Positions 54,699 to 63,868 of a stretch of DNA of 64,000 nucleotides are shown one piece after another. The stretch lies in assembly GCF_902499075.1 (NCBI RefSeq), contig NZ_CABVPP010000025.1, forward strand, positions 26,811-90,810, read 5' to 3'. How positions within the stretch are numbered: position 1 is the first letter of the stretch; each line of letters opens with the position of its first letter. This stretch comes from Burkholderia pseudomultivorans. Its GTDB lineage: Bacteria > Pseudomonadota > Gammaproteobacteria > Burkholderiales > Burkholderiaceae. The translations under genes and the position numbers were made by a program. The notes below the pieces were generated by a model, which saw nothing but the letters and a program-made list of their open reading frames with translations, made no database searches and was not told the origin of the DNA.

Positions 54699-55193
54699 TC
54701 AGTTCCGGTAGAACGGGGAGAAAAACGGCGAATGCGCAGGCTCTTCCTGCGAACGGGGCGGCGGCATCGGGCGGCCGCCGCGCTCCTCGTTGTAGCGCGC
54801 AACGTCGGCGCGGATCGAGCCGGCGCGCAGCGGCACGTTGCCGCCGCCCGGCGGACGCGGCATCTGGCGCGCGTCGGCGCTGATCGGGCGATACGGGCTC
54901 TGCGCGGCGTAGTGGCCGTACGACGGCGTCGGCCGCAGCCCCCAGCGGGAGCCGGAGCCGTTCACGCCGCCCGGTGCCGCGGGACGCGGGCCGCCCGGCG
55001 GCGCCGCACGACGCCAGACGGGCACGCCGGCGGCCGGCTGGCCGTAGGCGCGCATGTCGCCGCCGCCGAAGCCGTGGCCGCCGAACGCAAAGCCGCCGCC
55101 GTGCGGCGGCTGCGCGAGCGCGAGCGGCATCAGCAATGCGCCGAGCACGCCTGCCGCCCATCGTCCGATCTTCCGTTTAACCCGTTCCGTCAT
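54699..55193 (-). CDS. Small secreted proline/glycine-rich protein
   Basis: A 164-residue protein of unknown function. The signal peptide is about residues 1-27 (WAAGVLGALLMPLALAQ). The mature part starts Gly/His-rich (PPHGGGFAFGGHGFGGGDM) and is then rich in Pro, Arg and Gly up to a C-terminal PFFSPFYRN. Composition suggests a disordered periplasmic protein; the His/Gly stretch might bind metal. Third-position G/C use supports coding. No family recognised. Confidence 0.72.
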   Translation of the reverse strand: MTERVKRKIGRWAAGVLGALLMPLALAQPPHGGGFAFGGHGFGGGDMRAYGQPAAGVPVWRRAAPPGGPRPAAPGGVNGSGSRWGLRPTPSYGHYAAQSPYRPISADARQMPRPPGGGNVPLRAGSIRADVARYNEERGGRPMPPPRSQEEPAHSPFFSPFYRN

Positions 55194-55534
55194 CGTTCAG
55201 TGCCAGTTCCTGCTCGCTCCGGCCGTTTCCGGCCGACACAAGCCTTTCAGCAGTAATTTATGAGCGGGCGAAAAACGTGTCGAGCCAAAAAATGTTATGT
55301 CGGGGGCATCGGTGTAACACCATGTTACTGCTAGGTTTTTTCACCTCGGGGCGTGATCGCGGCAGAACATTCTTCTGCCGTTTTGCGCATCGGCGGGCAC
55401 GCGCGGCCGGCCCAACCGACATGCAGCCGATTCATTAATCGATTCACACAATGAATTTGTGTATTGAATGGGCAAGCGGGAAAATACGCGGGTTCGCGCG
55501 CGATGCGCGCATTCGTCTTTCAGCTGAGATCCTG
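55194..55534. other. Divergent intergenic region with a 15-bp inverted repeat
   Basis: 341 bases, AT-rich in the middle, between the small secreted protein gene and the symporter gene. GTAACA-CCA-TGTTAC at 55314-55328 is a perfect inverted repeat, about 125 bases upstream of the secreted protein start and 210 bases upstream of the symporter start. No gene supported. Confidence 0.5.
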
Positions 55535-56566
55535 ATGGCCCGTCCCCGTTTTCTTCCCGACAACTTCACGCTCGCGCTCGTCGGCACCGTCGTGCTCGCG
55601 AGCCTGCTGCCGTGCCGCGGCCCGGCCGCGCATGCGTTCAACTGGGCGACCAATATCGCGGTCGGCCTGCTGTTCTTCCTGCACGGCGCGAAGCTGTCGC
55701 GCGAGGCGGTGATCGCCGGCGCGACCCACTGGCGGCTGCACACGGTCGTGCTGCTCAGCACGTTCGCGCTGTTCCCGCTGCTCGGCCTCGCGCTGAAGCC
55801 CGTGCTGCAACCGCTCGTCACGCCGGCGCTGTATGCGGGCGTGCTGTTCCTGTGCACGCTGCCGTCGACGGTCCAGTCGTCGATCGCATTCACGTCGATC
55901 GCGAAGGGCAACGTGCCGGCGGCCGTCTGTGCGGCCTCGGCGTCGAGCCTGCTCGGGATCTTCGTCACGCCGGCGCTCGTCGGGCTGATGATCACGTCGC
56001 AATCGGCCACGGCCGCGTCGCCGTGGAGCACGGTCGGCAGCATCGTGATGCAGCTGCTCGTGCCGTTCATCGCCGGCCAGCTGCTGCGGCCCGCGATCGG
56101 CGGCTGGATCGATCGCAACCGCGGCGTGCTGCGCTTCGTCGACCAGGGCTCGATCCTGCTGGTCGTCTACGTCGCATTCAGCGAGGCCGTGAACCAGGGG
56201 CTGTGGCACCAGATCCCGGCGCGCGCGCTCGGCGGCCTGCTCGTCGTGAACCTCGTGCTGCTCGCGATCGCGCTGCTGCTGACCGCGTTCGTCAGCAAGC
56301 GGCTCGGCTTCAACCGCGCCGACCAGATCACGATCATCTTCTGCGGATCGAAGAAGAGCCTCGCGGCCGGCGTGCCGATGGCGAAGGTGATTTTCTCGTC
56401 GCACGCGGTCGGCGCGATCGTGCTGCCGCTGATGCTGTTCCACCAGATCCAGTTGATGGCGTGCGCGGCGCTCGCGCAGCGCTGGGGGGCGCGCGACCTG
56501 AGCGGCGAGCGCGACGAGGGCGACGCGAGCGCCGCGCCCCGCACACTGAGCGCGAGCAAGCACTGA
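55535..56566 (+). CDS. Bile acid:sodium symporter family protein (YfeH-like)
   Basis: A 343-residue inner-membrane protein with about ten hydrophobic segments. It belongs to the SBF/YfeH branch (NFTLALVGTVVLASLLPCRG, then GLLFFLHGAKLSREAVIAG and CGSKKSLAAGVPMAKVIF). True substrates in bacteria are mostly unknown. A polar C-terminal tail of about 25 residues ends the protein. The frame is open further upstream, but MARPRFLPDNF is the usual start. Confidence 0.9.
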   Translation: MARPRFLPDNFTLALVGTVVLASLLPCRGPAAHAFNWATNIAVGLLFFLHGAKLSREAVIAGATHWRLHTVVLLSTFALFPLLGLALKPVLQPLVTPALYAGVLFLCTLPSTVQSSIAFTSIAKGNVPAAVCAASASSLLGIFVTPALVGLMITSQSATAASPWSTVGSIVMQLLVPFIAGQLLRPAIGGWIDRNRGVLRFVDQGSILLVVYVAFSEAVNQGLWHQIPARALGGLLVVNLVLLAIALLLTAFVSKRLGFNRADQITIIFCGSKKSLAAGVPMAKVIFSSHAVGAIVLPLMLFHQIQLMACAALAQRWGARDLSGERDEGDASAAPRTLSASKH

Positions 56567-56726
56567 CGCGCCCGGGCGCAGGCGCCCGCCTGCGCGCCCT
56601 CGCCCGCCCCGCGCCGGTACGCGACACGATGCACCAACATCGCGCATCGCGTCACACAATCTTCATTCAACTCTGCGCGTTCGCTGTCGTTAAGTCGTGC
56701 GTCCCGTCGCTTCGGCCGCCACGCTC

Positions 56727-58568
56727 ATGCCCGCGCCCCCTTCCGCTTCCGCTGCCGCCGGCAGCACCTCGCGCCTGATCGCGGATCGCGCGCTCGCCGC
56801 CGTGTTCCAGCCGATCGTCGACCTCGAGTCAGGCACCGTCGTCGGTTATGAAGGGCTGATCCGCGGCCCGCACGGCACCGAGCTCGAGCCGCCGGCCGCG
56901 CTGTTCGCGCAGGCCGCGCGCGAGGGCGAGACCATTGCGCTCGAACAGGCAGCCGCACTCACCTGCCTCGACGCGTTCGCAGCGCTCGGCTGCGACGGCA
57001 AGCTGTTCCTCAATTTCAGCGCGGGCACGATCCTGCAACTCGCGCGCGAACACGAGCGTGCCCGCATGCTGCTCGGCCGCGCGCGGGTCGGCGCCGAACG
57101 CATCGTGATCGAGCTGACCGAGCAGAACGCGGCGACCGATGTCGCGCACATCGTGCCGGCGATCGCGTCGCTGCGCGATGCGGGCATCCAGTTCGCACTC
57201 GACGACTACGGCACCGCGAACGCAAGCATGAACCTGTGGCTGCGCCTGCACCCGGACGTCGTGAAGATCGACCGCTTCTTCATCCATGACATCGCGCGCG
57301 ACCCGCTCAAGTTCGAGGCCGTGAAGGCGATGCAGCATTTCGCGCACGCGAGCGGCGCGAAACTGATCGCGGAAGGCATCGAGAACGAATGTGACCTGAT
57401 CGTCGTGCGCGACATGGGCATCTGCTGCGTGCAGGGTTTCCTGCTCGGCCGCCCGAATGCCCGGCCGTCGCGCATCGTCGCGCCGGCCGCGCGCGACGCG
57501 ATCCGCGCGCCGCACATCGCGGTGTTCCCCGGTGCGACTCGCGTCGCGCGGCCGGCCGGCACGATCGCCTCGAAGATGCTCGTGCCGGCGCCGGCGCTGC
57601 CGCGCGACGCGACCAGCAACGACGTGCTCGACCTGTTCAACCGGATGCCGGACCTGCACGCGGTTGCGCTTGTCGAGCGCGGGCGGCCCGTCGCGCTGGT
57701 GAACCGCCGCGGCTTCATCGACCGCTTCGCGCTGCCGTACCACCGCGAGGTGTTCGGCAAGAAGCCGTGCCTGCAGTTCGCGAACGACGCGCCGCTGATG
57801 ATCGAGAACTCGACCACCTTCGAGCAGCTCGCGATGCTGCTCGCGAGCCATGACCAGCGCTATCTGGCAGACGGCTTCGTGATCACCGAGCACGGCCGCT
57901 ACGTCGGGCTCGGCACCGGCGAGAGCCTGGTGCGCGCGGTGACCGAGATGCGCATCGAGGCCGCGCGCTACGCGAACCCGCTGACGTTCCTGCCCGGCAA
58001 CATCCCGATCAGCGCGCACATCGACCGGCTGCTCGCGCGCGACGCCGGCTTTCATGCGTGCTACGTCGACCTGAACCAGTTCAAGCCGTTCAACGACCAG
58101 TACGGCTACTGGCAGGGCGACGAGGTGCTGAAGTTCGCCGCGACGGTGCTGGCCGGCGTGTGCGATCCGCAGCGGGACTTTCTCGGGCACGTCGGCGGCG
58201 ACGATTTCCTCGTGCTGTTCCAGCGCGACGACTGGCATTCGCGCTCGCTCGCCGCGATCGAGCGCTTCAACGCGGGCGCGCAACTGTTCTATACGCAGGC
58301 CGACCGGCAGGCAGGCGGCCTGCGCGGCGAGGATCGCCACGGCAACCCCGCGTTCTTCGGCTTCGTGACGATGGCGATCGGCGCGGTCGGCGTGCCGGCC
58401 GGCGCACACGGCGCGAAGCGCTATGGCAGCGACGAGATCGCGTCGGTCGCCGCGCTCGCGAAACGGCGCGCGAAACAGCAGCCGGGCGGGCTTGCGGTGG
58501 TCGACCTCGATGCGGGCCGCGCGGCGCTGCGCGAACGCGGCGAGCCGACCGGCACGATCGCGCGCTGA
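56727..58568 (+). CDS. EAL-CBS-GGDEF c-di-GMP signalling protein
   Basis: A 613-residue protein. EAL domain at about residues 20-255, with YEGLIRG, NFSAG, ELTEQ, LDDYGTANAS, VKIDR and AEGIENE. Two CBS motifs follow at about 290-420 (MLVPAPALPRDATSNDVLDL onward). A C-terminal GGDEF-like domain has its signature as GGDDF and no RxxD inhibitory site. The likely net activity is c-di-GMP hydrolysis tuned by a nucleotide on the CBS pair. A GTG at 56697 is an alternative start; neither has a good ribosome binding site. Confidence 0.87.
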   Translation: MPAPPSASAAAGSTSRLIADRALAAVFQPIVDLESGTVVGYEGLIRGPHGTELEPPAALFAQAAREGETIALEQAAALTCLDAFAALGCDGKLFLNFSAGTILQLAREHERARMLLGRARVGAERIVIELTEQNAATDVAHIVPAIASLRDAGIQFALDDYGTANASMNLWLRLHPDVVKIDRFFIHDIARDPLKFEAVKAMQHFAHASGAKLIAEGIENECDLIVVRDMGICCVQGFLLGRPNARPSRIVAPAARDAIRAPHIAVFPGATRVARPAGTIASKMLVPAPALPRDATSNDVLDLFNRMPDLHAVALVERGRPVALVNRRGFIDRFALPYHREVFGKKPCLQFANDAPLMIENSTTFEQLAMLLASHDQRYLADGFVITEHGRYVGLGTGESLVRAVTEMRIEAARYANPLTFLPGNIPISAHIDRLLARDAGFHACYVDLNQFKPFNDQYGYWQGDEVLKFAATVLAGVCDPQRDFLGHVGGDDFLVLFQRDDWHSRSLAAIERFNAGAQLFYTQADRQAGGLRGEDRHGNPAFFGFVTMAIGAVGVPAGAHGAKRYGSDEIASVAALAKRRAKQQPGGLAVVDLDAGRAALRERGEPTGTIAR

Positions 58569-58905
58569 ACCGTGTTGGGTGAGACTTCGGGGACGCGTTG
58601 TCCTGTCGCCTTGCCGCCTTGCCCCCTTCCCGCACGCACGCAACCTTCAGGCTACCCAGCCTCCCCCGCGCCGCCGCTGGCCCGGTTCCGGCACGCGACG
58701 CCCGCCTGCGGGCCGCATCGAGCGCGCCTTCGCTCGTTCACCTTGCCTTTTTCTCCTTTTGTTTAGTATTTTTAGTAACGTCGTTTTCGCTAATTAGCAC
58801 GTTAAAACCCGCCATTTGCGGGTATTCCCCGGCTATCCGGCCCGTTTTCCCCAACAATTTTTACTATACAATCGCCATCACCCTAAACAAACCGGATCCC
58901 GAACG
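58569..58905. other. AT-rich region upstream of the LacI gene
   Basis: 337 bases with no gene. It contains the palindrome GCTAATTAGC at 58789-58798, an inverted repeat CCCGC-CATTT-GCGGG followed by TAT at 58808-58822, and a -10-like TATACA at 58865-58870. It is a probable regulatory region for the LacI/epimerase/kinase operon. Confidence 0.5.
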
Positions 58906-59919
58906 ATGGGCACCACCATTCGCGATGTGGCGCGGGCGGCAGAGGTCTCGATCGGCACCGTCTCCCGTGCGCTGAAAAACCAGCCCGGCCTGTCCGAGAC
59001 GACGCGCGCGCGCGTCGTCGAGATCGCGCAGCGGCTCGGCTACGACTCCGCGCAGCTGCGGCCGCGCATCCGCCGGCTCACGTTCCTGCTGCATCGTCAG
59101 CACAACCGCTTTCCCGCCAGCCCGTTCTTCTCGCACGTGCTGCACGGCGTCGAGGACGCGTGCCGCGAGCGCGGCATCGTGCCGACGCTGCTCACCGTCG
59201 GCCCGAACGACGACGTGCTGCGCCAGATGCGTCCGCACGCACCCGATGCGATCGCGGTAGCTGGCTTCATCGAGCCCGAGACGATCGAGGCGCTCGCGGC
59301 GACCGGCCGCCCGCTCGTGCTGATCGACCTGTGGGCGCCCGGGCTGCGCTCGGTAAACATCGACAACGCGACCGGCGCGGCGCTCGCGATGCGCCATCTG
59401 CTCGCGACCGGCCGCTCGCGGATCGCGTTCATCGGCGGCTCGCCCGCGCACTACAGCATCGCGCAGCGCGCGATCGGCTACCGGCGCGCGTTCTTCGAGG
59501 CCGGCCAGCTGTTCGATCCCGCCTACGAGGTGACGATCGACGCGGGGCTCGATCCCGACACCGGCGCCGCGCGCGCGATGCAGCAGCTGCTCGACGCGCC
59601 GGGCCCGCGCCCCGACGCCGTGTTCGCGTACAACGACGCCGCCGCGCTCGCCGCGCAGCGCGTGTGCATCGCGCGCGGTCTGCGGATTCCGCACGACATC
59701 GCGATCGTCGGCTTCGACGACATTCCGGCCGCCGCGCACGCGACCCCGCCGCTGACGACGCTCGCCGTCGACAAGGAAGCGCTCGGCCGCCGCGGCGTCG
59801 AACTGCTGCTCGCCGAAGCGCCCGAACGCACCGAGATCTCCCTGCCCGTCGAGCTGATCGTGCGGGCCAGCAGCCAGCCCGCCGGCTCGCCGGCGCTCGA
59901 TCCCGCCACGGTCACCTGA
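58906..59919 (+). CDS. LacI family regulator of the sugar operon
   Basis: A 337-residue LacI/GalR-type regulator. Helix-turn-helix at residues 4-25 (TIRDVARAAEVSIGTVSRAL), hinge region around 50-60, then a periplasmic-binding-protein-like sugar domain with FIGGSPAHYSIAQRAIGY and VGFDDIPAA. It is followed after 2 bases by the epimerase gene and then the kinase gene, so it is very likely the operon's own regulator. A mannose- or fructose-like inducer would fit those enzymes. Confidence 0.92.
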   Translation: MGTTIRDVARAAEVSIGTVSRALKNQPGLSETTRARVVEIAQRLGYDSAQLRPRIRRLTFLLHRQHNRFPASPFFSHVLHGVEDACRERGIVPTLLTVGPNDDVLRQMRPHAPDAIAVAGFIEPETIEALAATGRPLVLIDLWAPGLRSVNIDNATGAALAMRHLLATGRSRIAFIGGSPAHYSIAQRAIGYRRAFFEAGQLFDPAYEVTIDAGLDPDTGAARAMQQLLDAPGPRPDAVFAYNDAAALAAQRVCIARGLRIPHDIAIVGFDDIPAAAHATPPLTTLAVDKEALGRRGVELLLAEAPERTEISLPVELIVRASSQPAGSPALDPATVT

Positions 59920-59921
59920 TC

Positions 59922-61202
59922 ATGAACATGCCCCCGGTCCAACCCTGCCCGGCCACGCCGGCCGCCCACGCGCAACCGGCGCCGTTCGTCGAGAATTTCC
60001 GCGACCCGTCGTTCCTGCTGTCGCACGTCGAGGACACGCTGCGCTTCTACGCGCCGAACGCGCTCGACCCGACGGGCGGCTTCTACCACTACTTCCGCGA
60101 CGACGGCAGCGTCTACAACCGCACGTCGCGCCACCTCGTCAGCAGTTGCCGGTTCGTATTCAACTACGCGATGGCGTATCGCCATTTCGGCGATCCGCGC
60201 CATCTCGACTACGCACGCCACGGGCTGCGCTTCCTGCGCGACGCGCACTGGGACGACGCGCTGCAAGGCTACGACTGGGAGCTCGACTGGCGCGACGGTG
60301 CGAAGCGTGCGACGCTCGACGGCACGCGCCACTGCTACGGCCTCGCGTTCGTGCTGCTGGCGGCCGCGCATGCGACGATGGCCGGCATCGACGAGGCGCG
60401 CCCGCTGATCGCCGCGACCTACGAACTCGCCGAGCACCGCTTCTGGGATCCGGCGGCGGGCCTCTACGCGGACGACGCGACGCCGAACTGGATCGTGTCG
60501 AGCTACCGCGGCCAGAACGCGAACATGCACATGACCGAGGCGCTGCTCGCCGCCTACGAGGCGACCGGCCACCTGACCTACCTCGACCGCGCGGAAAAGC
60601 TCGCGACCCACATCACGCAGCGCCAGGCCGCGCTGTCGGGCGGCCTCGTGTGGGAGCACTACCATGCGGACTGGTCGGTCGACTGGGACTACAACAAGGA
60701 AGACAGCTCGAACATCTTCCGGCCGTGGGGCTTCCAGCCCGGCCACCAGACCGAATGGGCGAAGCTGCTGCTGATCCTCGAGCGCCACCGTCCGCTCGAC
60801 TGGCTGGTGCCGCGCGCGGCCGAGCTGTTCGACGCGGCGCTCACGCATGCGTGGGACACGGACCACGGCGGCCTCTGCTACGGCTTCGGCCCCGATTTCA
60901 CGATCTGCGACCACAACAAGTATTTCTGGGTGCAGGCGGAAACCTTCGCGGCGGCCGCGATGCTCGGCGCACGTACCGGCGCCGAACGCTTCTGGGACTG
61001 GTACGACGAGATCTGGCGCTATAGCTGGGCGCATTTCGTCGATCACCGCTACGGCGCGTGGTACCGGATCCTCACCTGCGACAACCGCAAGTACAGCGAC
61101 GAGAAGAGTCCGGCCGGCAAGACCGACTATCACACGATGGGCGCGTGCTACGACGTGCTCGCAACCCTGGCGCGCGCGGCGCGCAGTGAGGCAAATCAAT
61201 GA
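59922..61202 (+). CDS. AGE family sugar epimerase/isomerase
   Basis: A 426-residue (alpha/alpha)6-barrel protein of the N-acylglucosamine 2-epimerase superfamily. Catalytic-type histidines appear in NMHMTEALLAAYE and in CDHNKYFWVQAE, with RPWGFQPGHQTEWAKLL between. The nearest functions are D-mannose isomerase or cellobiose/mannose epimerases. With the kinase downstream, mannose to fructose followed by phosphorylation is the simplest reading. ATG 59922 is used; an in-frame ATG at 59928 is also possible. Its stop overlaps the kinase ATG. Confidence 0.88.
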   Translation: MNMPPVQPCPATPAAHAQPAPFVENFRDPSFLLSHVEDTLRFYAPNALDPTGGFYHYFRDDGSVYNRTSRHLVSSCRFVFNYAMAYRHFGDPRHLDYARHGLRFLRDAHWDDALQGYDWELDWRDGAKRATLDGTRHCYGLAFVLLAAAHATMAGIDEARPLIAATYELAEHRFWDPAAGLYADDATPNWIVSSYRGQNANMHMTEALLAAYEATGHLTYLDRAEKLATHITQRQAALSGGLVWEHYHADWSVDWDYNKEDSSNIFRPWGFQPGHQTEWAKLLLILERHRPLDWLVPRAAELFDAALTHAWDTDHGGLCYGFGPDFTICDHNKYFWVQAETFAAAAMLGARTGAERFWDWYDEIWRYSWAHFVDHRYGAWYRILTCDNRKYSDEKSPAGKTDYHTMGACYDVLATLARAARSEANQ

Positions 61203-62104
61203 GCGGCGGCACTTTCCCGGCTTTCGTATCGGCGGGCGACATCCTGACCGACATGGTGCGCACAGGCGACGCGCAATGGACCTCGGTGCCCGGCGGCGCC
61301 GGCTGGAACGTCGCGCGCGCGGTCGCGCGGCTCGGCGTGCCGAGCGCGCTCGCGGGCGCGATCGGCGAGGACTGTTTCTCCGACGAGCTGTGGCGCACCA
61401 GCGAGGCGGCCGGGCTCGACCTGCGCTTCCTGCAGCGCGTGCCGCGCGCGCCGCTGCTCGCGATCGTCCATCAGACGCGTCCGCCCGCCTATTTCTTCAT
61501 CGGCGACGCGAGCGCGGATCTCGCGTTCGACCCGGCGCGGCTGCCGGCCGGCTGGACCGAGCACGTGAAATGGGCGCACTTCGGCTGCATCAGCCTCGTG
61601 CGCGAGCCGCTCGCGAGCACGCTCGTCGCGCTCGCGGCCGACCTGCATGCGCGCGGCGTGAAGATCAGCTTCGACCCGAACGTGCGCAACCTGATGACGG
61701 CCGCGTACCGGCCGACGCTCGCGAAGATGGCCGGCCTGGCCGACCTGATCAAGGTGTCCGACGAAGACCTGCGGCACCTGTTCGGCAGCGACGGCGCCGA
61801 AGCGATCGACGCGGTGCGCGAGCTGAACCCGCGCGCGGCCGTGCTGGTCACGCGCGGCGCGCAGGCCGCGACGCTCTACGCGGACGGCGAGCGCTACGAA
61901 GCGAGCCCGCCGCGCGTCGAGGTGGCCGACACCGTCGGCGCGGGCGACGCGTCGATCGGCGGACTGCTGTTCAGCCTGATGGCCGCGCCGCAGCGGTCGT
62001 GGCGAGAACATCTCGCATTCGCGCTCGCGGCGGGCGCGGCCGCGTGCCGGCACACGGGCGCGCATGCGCCGACGCTCGACGAAGTGGTCGCGCTGCTCGA
62101 CTGA
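61199..62104 (+). CDS. PfkB family carbohydrate kinase (fructokinase-like)
   Basis: A 301-residue ribokinase-fold sugar kinase. The N-terminal glycine-rich motif is PGGAGWNVARAVARLG, and the C-terminal signature DTVGAGDASIGG contains the catalytic Asp. KISFDPNVRNLM is also typical. It would phosphorylate the product of the upstream epimerase, probably fructose. No sugar transporter gene is adjacent, so uptake must be encoded elsewhere. Confidence 0.9.
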   Translation: MSGGTFPAFVSAGDILTDMVRTGDAQWTSVPGGAGWNVARAVARLGVPSALAGAIGEDCFSDELWRTSEAAGLDLRFLQRVPRAPLLAIVHQTRPPAYFFIGDASADLAFDPARLPAGWTEHVKWAHFGCISLVREPLASTLVALAADLHARGVKISFDPNVRNLMTAAYRPTLAKMAGLADLIKVSDEDLRHLFGSDGAEAIDAVRELNPRAAVLVTRGAQAATLYADGERYEASPPRVEVADTVGAGDASIGGLLFSLMAAPQRSWREHLAFALAAGAAACRHTGAHAPTLDEVVALLD

Positions 62105-62211
62105 CGGACGCTGACGGGACGGTGACCGACACGGATCCGTCACCGATAAGCCGCGCTGTACATGCTGCGCCGCAGTGCTACGATGAAGTGTCCTTTTGCG
62201 GGAGAGGCGTC

Positions 62212-62433
62212 ATGGACACCAACACGTTCACGAAAGGCATCTACACGGCCAAGGCGCATACGCAGCATGCGGGCAACGGGCAGTTCCAGGGCTACGTGAT
62301 CCTCGCCCGCGACGACGGCGACGAGACCGAGAACATCCGTTACGACGTGCACACCACGAGCCCGAGCGAGGAGGAAGCGTTCGACGAGGCGAAGGCGCTC
62401 GCGCACCGGATCCTCGGCGAGATCGAGCTGTAG
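62212..62433 (+). CDS. Small conserved hypothetical protein
   Basis: A 73-residue acidic soluble protein, MDTNTFTKGIYTAKAHTQHA at the start and EEEAFDEAKALAHRILGEIE near the end, probably one beta sheet plus a helix. GGGAGAGG lies 5 bases before the ATG. Good third-position G/C bias. I do not recognise a named family; similar short stress-type proteins are common in Burkholderia. Confidence 0.72.
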   Translation: MDTNTFTKGIYTAKAHTQHAGNGQFQGYVILARDDGDETENIRYDVHTTSPSEEEAFDEAKALAHRILGEIEL

Positions 62434-62467
62434 CGCCGATATGCGGCCCCGGCGGGCCCGGCGCGGT

Positions 62468-62662
62468 TCAGAGCATCCGTGCCGCCATCGACACCAGCAT
62501 GGTCAGCACCAGCGTCGACATGAACGGAAACGGGTAGCGCCGCCCGCCGAGCGTCAGCGTGACGTCGCCGGGCAGCCGCCCGACGCCGAGCTTGCCCAGC
62601 CACGGCCAGCAGCGCGTCAGGATCATCACCGCGACGAACGACGCCATCAGCCAGCGCAGCAT
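62468..62662 (-). CDS. DUF2905 family small membrane protein
   Basis: A 64-residue protein with two hydrophobic segments (about residues 3-18 and 44-62) around the conserved LGVGRLPGDVTLTLGGRRYPF. That middle is diagnostic of DUF2905, whose function is unknown. It follows the methyltransferase gene on the same strand with 11 bases between, so it is likely co-transcribed. Confidence 0.85.
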   Translation of the reverse strand: MLRWLMASFVAVMILTRCWPWLGKLGVGRLPGDVTLTLGGRRYPFPFMSTLVLTMLVSMAARML

Positions 62663-62673
62663 TGCCAGTCCCG

Positions 62674-63855
62674 TCAGAGCGCGTGCGAGCGGTCGCCGCG
62701 CGCGAATGCGTCGAGCGTGCCGTCGATGCCGCGCGAAAACGCGATCACCTTGAACAGCTCGCCCATCTCGGCTTCGGAAAGCAGCTTCTGCACCGCATTC
62801 GCGGCCGGCAGGAACTGCTTGATGTCCGACGGATCGATCGCGGCCAGCGCGTCGGTGATGCCCGCGTCGAGCAGGAAGCGCGCCTGCGACGTATAGCCGA
62901 GCAGGTCCGCGCCGGCGGCGACGCCCGCTTCGTAGATGCCGGTGAATTCGACGTGCGCGGTGATGTCCTGCAGGCCCGGATACAGGAACGGATCGTCGTG
63001 CGCGTGGTGGCGGTAGTGGCACATCAGCGTGCCGCGGTCGCGCTGCGGATGGTAATACTCGTGCGCGGGAAAGCCGTAGTCGATCAGCAGCACCGCGCCG
63101 CGCCCGAGCATCGTGCAGACGGTCCGCACGAACGCCAGCGCGGCCTCGTGCGTCTCGGTCACATAGCCGTCGTCGACGTCGAGGCCCGCCAGCACCGGCG
63201 GCAGCGCGCCCGGCGCGACCGGGCGATCGTCGAACACGAACGCCTGCTGCGCATCGAGCGCGACGCCGCGCTCGCGCCACGCGCCGTCGGCCTTCGCGAA
63301 CAGCCGCACCGGCATCGCGTCGAGCACCTCGTTGCCGACCACGACGCCGTCGAAGCGCTCGGGCAGCGCGTCGAGCCAGCGCACCTTCGCAACCTGCGCC
63401 GGCGCGGCGGCCGCGATCGTGTCGCGCTGCCGCTCGCGCAATTCGCCGGACAGGTCGACGATCAGGTATTCGTCGAGTTCGGCGTCGAGCGCCGCGAGCA
63501 GCCCGGCCGCGAGCTTGCCGGTGCCCGCGCCGAATTCCATCACGCGGCGCGTGCCGCTCGCGGCAAGCGCATCGGCGACCGGCTGCGCGAGCGTCTGCGC
63601 GAACAGCGGCGACAGCTCGGGCGCGGTGACGAAGTCGCTGCCGTCGTCGGCGCGGCGCCCGAACTTGCGCGCGCCGCCGCTGTAATAGCCGAGGCCCGGC
63701 GCATACAGCGCGCGCTCCATGAAGCGGGAAAACGGCAGCCAGCCGCCGGCCGCCGCGACCTCGTCGCGCAGTTGCGCGGCCAGGGTTTCGGACTGCGCGA
63801 GCGCATCGGGGCCGGGAGCAGGTAAACTAGCGGGTTCGTGAGCTTTCGGGTTCAT
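62674..63855 (-). CDS. MidA/NDUFAF7-like SAM-dependent methyltransferase
   Basis: A 393-residue class I methyltransferase (DUF185). The human relative NDUFAF7 methylates an arginine of a complex I subunit. The SAM motif is VMEFGAGTGKLAAGLL around residue 110. The start region PFSRFMERALYAPGLGYYSG and LIDYGFPAHEYYH are family marks. In bacteria the target is unproven. It is divergent from the truncated SDR gene, with only 13 bases between the two start codons. Confidence 0.9.
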   Translation of the reverse strand: MNPKAHEPASLPAPGPDALAQSETLAAQLRDEVAAAGGWLPFSRFMERALYAPGLGYYSGGARKFGRRADDGSDFVTAPELSPLFAQTLAQPVADALAASGTRRVMEFGAGTGKLAAGLLAALDAELDEYLIVDLSGELRERQRDTIAAAAPAQVAKVRWLDALPERFDGVVVGNEVLDAMPVRLFAKADGAWRERGVALDAQQAFVFDDRPVAPGALPPVLAGLDVDDGYVTETHEAALAFVRTVCTMLGRGAVLLIDYGFPAHEYYHPQRDRGTLMCHYRHHAHDDPFLYPGLQDITAHVEFTGIYEAGVAAGADLLGYTSQARFLLDAGITDALAAIDPSDIKQFLPAANAVQKLLSEAEMGELFKVIAFSRGIDGTLDAFARGDRSHAL

Positions 63856-63868
63856 CCCGGCATTGTAA

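Noticed and set aside
62120-62145. Hairpin CGGTGAC-N12-GTCACCG after the sugar kinase as a terminator
   Set aside because: There is no T-run after it and the loop is long.
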